Assembly: GCA_963555705.1 (NCBI GenBank) | Contig: OY743174.1 | Coordinates: 56,814,234-56,878,233, forward strand | Source: Ligustrum vulgare | Taxonomy: Eukaryota; Streptophyta; Magnoliopsida; Lamiales; Oleaceae | DNA: 64,000 nucleotides | Direction: 5' to 3' | Part shown: positions 55,336 through 64,000 of the stretch, in pieces | Numbering within the stretch: the first letter of the stretch is position 1 | Layout: every line of letters begins with the position of its first letter | Notes under the pieces: generated by a model | The model's input: only the letters and a program-made list of their open reading frames with translations | Database searches by the model: none | What the model was told of the DNA's origin: nothing | Program-made: the position numbers and the translations under genes

Positions 55336-55991
55336 GTGAAATGCAATACAAGTCTCCGGAATCTTTTATACTTTGTATTCTGTTTTGAATTGGTTGTGGT
55401 TATGCTTCATGGCATTGGGCTTGGAATTTTTTTATTTATTATTATTTTTTTTTTTTTTTTTTTTTGCCAATATGTGGCTCAATCCTTCATGGAAAATCTT
55501 GTGCAATGCAATTTTTTGTGCTGAATGTTAGAGAGTTTGAGTTGTTAGTGTATTGATGCCAGCTATAATGGATGTTGCGGTTAGTGAAATTTATTTATGT
55601 AATGTTGCAGTAGATGGTGTAAGGTTAATGTTAGACCATCTCTAAGGGCAACTCAAATTTGGGATTTTAATCCTAAATTTGGTCTTTTTTTTATCTTCAA
55701 CCATATCCCAATCTCTATCCCAAATTTGGGATAAGCTTTTATTACAAAAATGTCATTAATTTATTTATAAAAATACCATTTTTTCTTCCATTAACCTCAT
55801 TTATCTATTTAATTAGTCAATTGTTATTGTTATTATTATTTTCTTTGTTATTGTTATTATTGTTGTTGTTGTTATTTTTTTGTATTTTAATTATTATTGT
55901 TATTATTTTTTTTGTTTTGTTTTCGCTTATGATAATATTACAAGGAATACTAGTAACAACAACGTTAGTTCGAATAGTGGTGGGAAAATAT

Positions 55992-57500
55992 TGTTAGTGC
56001 ACGATATCATGAACAAGTAATAAAGTGAATTTTTTAAGTCCGAAATGTCGATCCCACAAGGACTAACTTATTTATTATTAGATTCGATTAATAAATTCCT
56101 AAAACTATAAATAAATGCAAATATTGATTTTGAGCTCTTAAACTAGTGAAAGCAATTAAATATCAAAATAAATTAATAAAACAAATAAAATATTTGATTT
56201 TTGTTTTTATGAATTAAAAGTGTTGGGACTCAAAATTTTATCCTAGTTTTCATATTCAATTTCTCATCTCAAGTTTTCTTTCTAAAGTAGTATTTGATCA
56301 CGATTGTATCTAAAATTCCCCTCTCGAGATTTAAATTAGTTCTATTTAATTAGGTTAACCATATATCTCTATATTATATCAGAATAAATCTTAATTAAAC
56401 GCATTCAATCACAAGAATTTACAAATATCACAACAACCACAACCATATATCTCTACCGTTTTGTTAAATTACCAAAATTTATCACGTGGTCTAGGATGTT
56501 AACTCACCTCTCGGATTATGAAAACAACCCACAAAATCAATGAATTAGTGGTTAGTTAATTCATGCATTAAGATTGAAAATAAACTCAATACATCAAATT
56601 AAAGCATAAACACATGAGAATTGAAATTGAATAATTAAATTAAGATTATATCGTTCGCCCCAACAATAGTTAGTTACACATAACAAAAGAGAGTAAATCT
56701 AATGATAAAAAGGAAGACATTACCAGATTTTAATGAAAATCCAAGATGGAAATGAAGATCTTGCACCAAAACTTGATCTCTTTGCATGAATTTCTTGAAT
56801 TGCCCTTTGAATTGTGTTGAATCTTTTTTTTTTTTTTTTTGTGGTGAATTAATGTAGTAAAATATGCCCTAGGTTAGCCCCCTATTTTTCTGCTCATGTA
56901 GCTCTTATATTGAGTTAAATTAGGTCAAAATCTTGTCCAACTCGATTTCCATAAGAGTCCTAATCACATAAGGAAAGTATAATTCGAGTAGACCATGTGC
57001 AACTGTAAGTATTTTCATCATATCTTTCTATTCCCTTATCCGATTTAGGTGTTTTCAAATTGAGTTGGAAATTTAACTTAAAGGGTTACAATTATTCTTG
57101 AAATATAATTTTCCTAATTCGAACTTTTACTAATCAAAAAATAGGTTTCAAAGTCCGACTAAAAAATCTGAAACATAACTTTTGCGGTTCCGTTTTCGCC
57201 CCAAATCCTTTTCAAGTGCAACTTTAATCCTTTTGCTTCCAATCTCATTCAATTGATTCTATAATCTTCATTCATTATTTCCTGGACCGAATCAACTAAT
57301 GGATATTTACAATTTGGTCCCCACTTTGTCTGTTTTGCACGATTTTGATCATTTTTGTCCGTTTAGTCTCTAAATGTATCCAAATTCGAATTTGTCCTAA
57401 AACAATCAAAATATATAAACACTTAAGCAACATCTAACTTTAAAATACTCGCAATTGTCTAAATTTGAGATCAAAATAAGTATGGAAAACGTACTTATCA
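55992..57500 (-). repeat. Solo LTR inside the second PIF remnant
   Basis: On - it begins TGATAAGTACGTTTTCC and ends GATATCGTGCACTAACA, typical TG...CA LTR ends. The flanks AATAT and AATAG (55987-55991 and 57501-57505) agree at 4 of 5. About 1.5 kb, AT-rich, no coding, no partner LTR. Likely a Gypsy-type LTR by style; not proven. Confidence 0.65.
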
Positions 57501-57702
57501 AATAGTTATAATTAGAAGGACCAAACTTTAATTTTCGAACAGCGGTACAAAGATGATAATTTTCGAGATGGTAATTGAAAACGAACCTACTACCATGAAA
57601 ACAACATAGAGACAAGCGCACAATCTCAATCTTAAACATAAATAACACAATAGCTAATTGAAAGTAATAGGTAGACGTAGACCAAATGGTTTAGTAATCC
57701 AG

Positions 57703-57800
57703 AATGTCGATGTCCACTATGCACTTCGAGATGCCTTAATTGAGCATTTGTAAGAGCAATTTGCTAATTCTGAAAATCAAGACGATATTTTTTTAATCCC
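57703..57800 (+). pseudogene. PIF transposase C-terminal scrap
   Basis: The + frame reads DVHYALRDALIEHL, stop, EQFANSENQDDIF, the same C-terminal block seen in the first PIF transposase (ALIEHLWEQ). This supports assignment of 55634-58128 to PIF/Harbinger. Confidence 0.72.
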
Positions 57801-58260
57801 TCGATTCTAGTGTATGCTTTCGAAGACATGTCTTCATTTGTTTTCAAAGACAAGCTTTCAGTGTAGTTGTTCGAGATGAATAATTTAATAATTTAGTTTT
57901 TTACGTCTACAATAATGACTTTTTTTTAAAATATTTCAAAATCTTTAACTATTAATTTAAAATAAAAATAAACCAATTAAAGAGATAATAAATACATCTG
58001 TTATTTGTATAATTAGAAATAATAATAAGAAAAATAAATAAAAAATAGTTTATCCCAAAGAAAAAGGGTTCGAACCAAATTTGGGACAAAGTCCGGACCA
58101 AATTTGGTCTGAACCCTTGGAGATGTTCTTAGTTCCATTTTCTTATATATGTTTATGTTGTTGGTCTTATCGTGAGTAATTTTCTTGAAAGAGAATTTAA
58201 TCGAACATTCAGTTGTTAATTAATTTTGAGCATTGTTGTGGTCTCTGAGGTTATTGTTTA

Positions 58261-58622
58261 TGAAGGATATTGGAATCTCAGACAAAGGTTAAAGATAGTG
58301 AACAGGAGCTAAGTCAGAAGGAAAGCGTGTTTTCTATCTTTACGTTTCTCTTTCTACCACTTGACTTATTATCACATGAGACGCACGTGATTCTCTTCTC
58401 ACTCTTCCAGCTGCGTCTACATCACCAACATGTGCTTCTGCTCTCAGTAACTAACTTCATCATTTCTTCACTTCATCTCCTGATTATCCGTTCTTTGTCA
58501 ATACGTGTACAGCTAGGAATTAGTGTGTAGAATGTTCCATTGTATTATATATATCCATTTCACTGTACAATTGTTGATCGAACAACAGATAATAAAATTC
58601 TATTTTCCCCTGTTTAATTCCA
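58261..58622 (+). repeat. 5' LTR of the Ale-type Copia element
   Basis: 362 bp, TGAAGGATATTGG...AATTCCA. A TATATATA word lies at 58543-58550. It differs from the 3' LTR at about 58291, 58383 and 58427. Confidence 0.93.
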
Positions 58623-58624
58623 TT

Positions 58625-58636
58625 TGGTATCAGAGC
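58625..58636 (+). promoter_or_regulatory. Primer binding site (initiator Met-tRNA)
   Basis: TGGTATCAGAGC, two bases after the canonical LTR end. Confidence 0.95.
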
Positions 58637-58644
58637 CCACGATT

Positions 58645-61600
58645 ATGGCAGATACCACCACCACCACCACTACTGGTAACTCAGCCTCAAATAACATCAC
58701 CTCAACCTCGATAAATTCCACTAACTCTTGGTCACCATTTTCGGCTAATCTTACTCAAACTCCCACCATCAAATTGGACAGGGAAAACTACTTGTTCTGG
58801 CGCAATATGGTTCTGCCCATCATCAAGGGACATAACCTTGATGGATATATTTTTGGTACCAACACATGTCCTTCAGAAACCATCACGCAGCAGCCAACAT
58901 CCGATTCGGAAACCAGTAGTGAGATTGTTCCCAATCCAGAATATAAAATCTGGAAATCCACTGATCAGCTACTTATTGGGTGGTTATACTCCAAAATGAC
59001 CCCAGAAGTAGCTATGAGAGTCATGGGTTCAGCTAGCTCCTTCACATTATGGGAGTCTATCAAGGAAATCTATGGTACTCAGAACAAGGCCAGAATAATT
59101 TTTCTCACAGGAGAGTTACAAAGGACAAGGAAGGGAGATTTGTCTATTGATCAGTACTTGACTAAGATGAAAGGGATTGCTGATAATCTTGAAGTTGCAG
59201 GAAAACCAGTCTCAGTATCAGACTTAATCAGTCAAGTTCTAGCAGGTCTTGATGAAGACTTCACGCCAATGGTTGTTATGCTGACCAGTAAAGAATCACT
59301 GAGCTGGGGGGGTTGTACTCAGCTCTTCTAACCTTTGAAAGCAGGTTAGAACATATCTCTAGTATAAGAGAAGACTTGGGGAACTTGAATCTAACCCAAG
59401 TATCAGCAAATTTCACACAAAGTGGAAGAGGTTCATATCCGCCAAGGAGAAACTACTCCAGCAGAAACAACAGAGGAAGTAGGAGAGGCTATAGAGGTAG
59501 AGGGGGCAGAGGTCCAAATTATGGAATCACCAGTTATGGTGGGAATATTGGTGAAAGACCAGTATGTCAAGTCTGCTCCAAGGTCGGTCATAAAGCAAAT
59601 GTATGTAACTACAGGTTTGATGAATCATACACAGGAACCTCACCTCACCAGCAACACAGATATCCTCAGTATAACAAGTTTGGATCCCAACCAGCAGCTT
59701 ACATTGCAACACCAGATGTCCTCAATGATTCTGCTTGGTATGCAGACTCTGGTGCTACCCATCATGTGACAGCAGATGCCAGTAAACTGAAGGAAGGCAC
59801 TGAGTATGGAGGTAACAAACAAATTGTCATTGGAAATGGTGAGACACTTAACATTTCTCAGATTGGTAAAGCTTTACTACCAAGTCTAACCGATAAAACA
59901 ATTCAGCTTAATAATCTGATGCATGTTCCTTGTATGAAAAAGAATTTGATAAGTGTATCCCAGCTCACACTAGATAACTCAGCTTTTATGGAGTTTCACC
60001 CTTTCTATTGTTGTTTGAAGGACAAGCAAACGAAGGCCCCATTGCTGGAAGGGAGGCTTAGAAGAGGCTTATACCAGCTTGATTTCCCAAAAGTGACTTT
60101 CCAGAAAAGATCCTTCAACAAACCTCATATCTCTGCTATGGTTACTGAGTCTAAGTATCCTAAAGTTAAACAAAGTGAGTCTAGTCAGTATTTAGTCTGT
60201 GAGTCAGAGTCAGAGTCCCTTAGTTCAAATCAAAGGTCCCTGGCCAGTCTGTGGCATAGGAGACTTGGGCATCCGTCTATTGAAGTCCTGTCACAAGTTC
60301 TAAGTAATTGTAACCGAGCTATTAATAAAAATGATCTTAAAAACTTCTGTGATGCCTGCCAATTAGGTAAATCTCATCTGCTCCCTTTCACCAGATCCAA
60401 TTTTCATGCTAAAATGCCTCTTGAATTGATCTATACTGATCTATGGGGGCCTGCTCCATTAAATTCAACTGCTAACTTCAAATACTACATTATGTTTGTT
60501 GATGATTTCAGCCGATTTATTTGGATCTACCCTATGAAAGTCAAATCTGAAGCACTTCAAATCTTCCTGCACTTTAAGAAACTGGTTGAAAACCAATTTG
60601 ACACCAAGATCAAAACATTGCAATCTGACTGGGGTGGGGAATATCGACCTTTCACACCTATTCTATCAAAGTTTGGGATTAATTTCAGGCACCCATGTCC
60701 TCATACTTCTGCACAAAATGACAGGGTTGAAAGAAGGCACAGGTCACTCACTGAAATGGAACTAACCCTATTAGCACAATCCAAACTTCCACTTAAATTT
60801 TGGTTAGAAGCCTTTCAAACAGCTGCCTATCTTATAAACCGGTTGCCAACACCTATACTTCAGCAAAATACACCCTACTCTATGCTTTTTAAGAAACCAG
60901 TAGACTATTCTAGTCTAAAAGTTTTTGGTTGCACATGTTACCCTTGCCTAAGGCCCTACAAATCACACAAGTTCAGCTATCACTCTGAGAAGTGCATCTT
61001 TCTTGGGTATAGTCAATCACACAAGGGTTTTAAATGCCTAAGTACCTCTGGAAAAATGTATATATCCAGACATGTCATCTTTAATGAACATGAGTTCCCT
61101 TATGAGTCATATTTTATGTCCAAATCCAAAATTGATCACTCATTAATTGTTAAATCCTTTCAAAATTCATCTTCCTATCTTCTATTTAACCACTTAGAGT
61201 CCTTCATAAATCCCTTATCAACTGGTATGGCTTCAACTACAACCTCTCAATCCATCAGTGAACCTCAGTTTGGTCCTAACAGCCACTTTACAGAAGGTGA
61301 AAATGAGGATTTCTCTACTGAATCAGAGTTTGACAGGAGAATTGAGTCAGAAGAGCATAATTCAGAAGGAAGGACCTCATATCAGATCAGTGGAGAAAAT
61401 GCTGAAACTGTACTTCCAGAATTACCAAATCAACAATCACAGGGACATCCTATGATTACTAGGGCTAAGGCAGGAATTTTTAAGCCTAAAGTTCTATCTG
61501 TTATGGCTCATAATTCTCTGGATTGTAAGGAACCATCTAGTGTGGCAGAGGCTCTCACAAATGATAAATGGAAGCAAGCCATGGTAGAAGAATATTCTGC

Positions 61601-63069
61601 ACTAATAAAGAATCAGACTTGGACTCTTGTCCCTCCATCAAATTCTTACAATGTTGTTGGGAGCAAGTGGGTATTTAAGCTCAAACAAGATGTGACTGGT
61701 ACAATCCAAAGACATAAAGCAAGGCTTGTAGCAAAGGGCTTCCATCAAACACAAGGGGTGGATTATTTTTGAAACCTTCAGTCCAGTGGTAAAGTCTTCC
61801 ACTCTCAGGATCATTCTCACCTTGGCCGTGTCTTTCGACTGGAAGTTGAGGCAAATTGATTTCAACAATGCTTTCCTCAATGGTGATCTTGAAGAGACAG
61901 TTTATATGTGCCAGCCAACAGGTTTTGTTAATGAAGAAAAATCGAATTATGTTTGCAAATTGAGGAAAGCTTTGTACGGTCTTAAGCAAGCTCCACGAGC
62001 TTGGAATGACAAGTTGAAAGGAACACTACTCAGCTTGAACTTCTCACAGTCCAAAGCAGATTCCTCTTTGTTCTTCTACAAATCTCATGAGGTACTTATC
62101 TTCCTCTTGATTTATGTTGATGATTTAGTTATTACAGGTAGCAGTCCTACATTCATTCAAGCACTTATTGACAAGCTTAACAAGATGTTTACACTTAAAG
62201 ACTTGGGAGAACTACATTACTTCCTGGGAATAGAAGTTAGTAGACATGAATCTGGACTGCATCTATCACAGAAGAAATACATTGAGGAAATGCTAAACAA
62301 GTTCAATTTCAAAGGTCTTAAGCATTGCCCTTCACCTAGTGCAACTGGGAAAACTCTATCTAAATTTGATGGAGAACAACTTAAAGATGCAGCCTTATAT
62401 AGGAGTGCAGTAGGAAGTCTACAATACTTAGCGCATACTAGACCAGATATTGCCTATAGTGTAAATAAGCTAAGTCAATTTCTTCAACTACCAACCACTG
62501 CACATTGGACAGCTCTCAAACGAGTCTTCAGGTATTTGCTTGGAACAAAGGACCATGGACTTTGGATTAAAATATCAGAAAAACTCATAATAAACGGCTA
62601 TTCAGATGCTGACTGGGCCTCTTGCCTAGATGATAGGAGATCTACTGCTGCTTACTGTGTCTATCTGGGTGACACACTCATTGGATGGTGCTCCAAGAAG
62701 CAAAATGTAATAGCCAGATCAAGCTCAGAAAGTGAATATAGAGCTCTAGCCCTTGCCACTGCTGAGATGATCTGGGTACAATCTTTGATTGAAGAAATTG
62801 GATTTAAGCTACCTTCTCTGCCAATCCTCTGGTGTGATAATTTGAGTGCCAATGCCTTGGCCTCAAACCCCGTCTATCATGCCAGAACCAAGCATATTGA
62901 ATTGGATCTTCATTTCATTAGGGATAGAATCATAGAAAAAAAGATGGAGATAAAGTATGTACCTTCAGCAGATCAAATTGCAGACTTGATGACTAAGAGT
63001 CTACCTCATACTAGATTCCATTTTTTGAAGATCAAACTAGGAGTCACAAAAGTGCCTTCCAGTTTGTAG
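58645..63069 (+). pseudogene. Copia gag-pol polyprotein with two frameshifts
   Basis: gag starts at ATG 58645 and reads LDRENYLFWRNMVLPIIKGH, a capsid block typical of the Ale/Retrofit lineage. A one-base loss in the G-run 59306-59312 shifts the frame. Beyond it come the zinc knuckle CQVCSKVGHKANVC, protease WYADSGATHH, LWHRRLGHPS, integrase with YTDLWGP, LQSDWGGEY and a Glu in NDRVERRHRS, then RT from NDKWKQAM. An extra T in the run 61766-61770 shifts the frame again. RT then continues with YVDDLVITG, and RNase H with GYSDADWA and SSSESEYRAL, ending at TAG 63067-63069. All catalytic motifs are present, so both breaks are recent single-base changes or sequencing errors in homopolymers. Product names are from family knowledge. 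Confidence 0.93.
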
Positions 63070-63074
63070 GGGAG
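63068..63074 (+). promoter_or_regulatory. Polypurine tract of the Ale-type Copia element
   Basis: AGGGGAG overlaps the pol stop codon and sits two bases before the canonical LTR start. Confidence 0.85.
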
Positions 63075-63076
63075 TA

Positions 63077-63438
63077 TGAAGGATATTGGAATCTCAGACA
63101 AAGGTTGAAGATAGTGAACAGGAGCTAAGTCAGAAGGAAAGCGTGTTTTCTATCTTTACGTTTCTCTTTCTACCACTTGACTTATTATCACATGAGATGC
63201 ACGTGATTCTCTTCTCACTCTTCCAGCTGCGTCTACATCACCAGCATGTGCTTCTGCTCTCAGTAACTAACTTCATCATTTCTTCACTTCATCTCCTGAT
63301 TATCCGTTCTTTGTCAATACGTGTACAGCTAGGAATTAGTGTGTAGAATGTTCCATTGTATTATATATATCCATTTCACTGTACAATTGTTGATCGAACA
63401 ACAGATAATAAAATTCTATTTTCCCCTGTTTAATTCCA
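63077..63438 (+). repeat. 3' LTR of the Ale-type Copia element
   Basis: 362 bp, 99 percent identical to the 5' LTR by eye (three differences). Confidence 0.93.
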
Positions 63439-63445
63439 TTTTGTT

Positions 63446-64000
63446 TTATGATGAGAAGGCTTAATTGTCAATCGGTGAAACCCAAATTATAATAAAACTC
63501 AAATCTGAGTAAAGTGTCCACTGGTGTAGCTGGAGTATTGGACTGCCCTTCTGTGCGATGAAAATGTGCACTAGTTTTGCACTAGTAAAATGTGGTGAAA
63601 TGCGTGCTGATGTTTTGCATTGGTGAAATGGTACTTTAGTCTTTTGCACAGGTGAAATGTGTGTTGGTGTTTTGCAAGAGCTTAAGCACGGGAATATGCT
63701 TATGCACCGGATTGTACATCACATTGATGCGCATGATTGATGCACTAGATTTTGGCGCATTAGCTTACCTGCTTCAATTTAGTGCATCACATTTATGTCC
63801 CTCAATCAATCTCATCTTTCAATAACCACATTTATGACCTGTAATTTACACACAATACTGCCCAACCATCAAAAGTTCCAAACTCAGACCAGAACAAGAA
63901 AAACGTCTTGCACTTAGAAGATGATTCATTCATTAAGCCTCCATTCGGAAATTATGTGTTATAATCAATACAATTTTCAACACCACTTTTTAACCACGCA
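63446..64000. other. Noncoding right edge with a partial Tourist-like MITE
   Basis: 63545-63680 has loose repeats of GTGAAATGNGTG and TGTTTTGCA. A Tourist-like left end (GCCTCCATTCGGAAATTA after TAA) begins at 63937 and continues beyond the window. No gene. Confidence 0.55.

Larger units (their letters stand above)
55634..58128. mobile_element. Second PIF/Harbinger remnant with a nested solo LTR
   Basis: The ends GACCATCTCTAAGGG and (opposite strand) GAACATCTCCAAGGG are inverted and flanked by TTA (55631-55633 and 58129-58131). A scrap of transposase C-terminus is read on + near 57710-57790. A solo LTR occupies 55992-57500. Without it the element is about 1 kb, so most of it was lost. Confidence 0.8.
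58259..63440 (+). mobile_element. Copia retrotransposon, Ale/Retrofit type, nearly intact
   Basis: Two 362-bp LTRs (58261-58622 and 63077-63438) differ at only three positions, all transitions. An initiator-Met primer site follows the first and a polypurine tract precedes the second. If the ends are taken as TATGAAGG...TTCCATT, a perfect TTGTT duplication flanks the element (58254-58258 and 63441-63445). Internal gag, protease, integrase, RT and RNase H lie in Copia order. Two single-base frameshifts break the polyprotein. Confidence 0.95.

Noticed and set aside
59527..59822. Short - strand frames in the Copia gag-pol
   Set aside because: Shadows of the sense coding region.

Overview
The window is plant nuclear DNA, almost certainly from a eudicot. 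It is AT-rich, has GT-AG introns, encodes an R2R3-MYB and a plant-type pectin acetylesterase, and is dense in plant transposon families (Copia, Gypsy, PIF/Harbinger, hAT, Mutator-type MITEs, Stowaway, CACTA, SINE). No bacterial or organellar features were seen. The family could not be fixed from sequence alone.

Only two ordinary host genes are fully resolved. A three-exon R2R3-MYB factor of the MYB86/MYB55/MYB61 type lies on + at 30105-31546. A twelve-exon pectin acetylesterase lies on - at 45089-39201, with two MITEs inside its fourth intron. The rest is transposon sequence and degraded noncoding DNA, with many insertions dated by nesting.

Layout: 1-1463 is the 3' end of a Copia element plus its LTR. 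1515-1887 holds two MULE-type MITEs. 5168-13929 is a PIF/Harbinger transposon with both of its divergent genes in broken form, into which an internally deleted Ty3/gypsy element (8531-13556, target duplication CATGA) has jumped. 14.1-29.9 kb is a graveyard: a hAT MITE, a SINE, a solo LTR (16841-17672), several hAT elements (one inside a Stowaway), a CACTA end with a hAT MITE inside, and Tourist-like MITEs. 30-31.5 kb is the MYB gene. 34.6-36.7 kb is an unrecognised coding-like stretch interrupted by a hAT element. 39-45 kb is the pectin acetylesterase.

The most interesting region is 45590-51543. It is an LTR retrotransposon with two identical 234-bp LTRs and a GATCT target duplication, oriented on the - strand, sitting about 500 bp upstream of the pectin acetylesterase start codon. 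It has no recognisable gag or pol. Instead it carries two intact intronless reading frames on the opposite (+) strand. One is a 181-residue protein with a basic patch followed by a four-cysteine cluster, recalling the nucleic-acid-binding cysteine-rich proteins of some plant RNA viruses. The other is a 217-residue LOG-type cytokinin-activating phosphoribohydrolase with its active-site motifs conserved. The rest of the interior is a patchwork of short tandem repeats. This looks like a young non-autonomous retrotransposon that has acquired, and may be spreading, a cytokinin-activation gene.

From 51.5 kb to the end are more MITEs, a second PIF/Harbinger remnant (55634-58128) holding a solo LTR, and a young Ale/Retrofit-type Copia element (58259-63440) whose gag-pol is broken by two single-base frameshifts.
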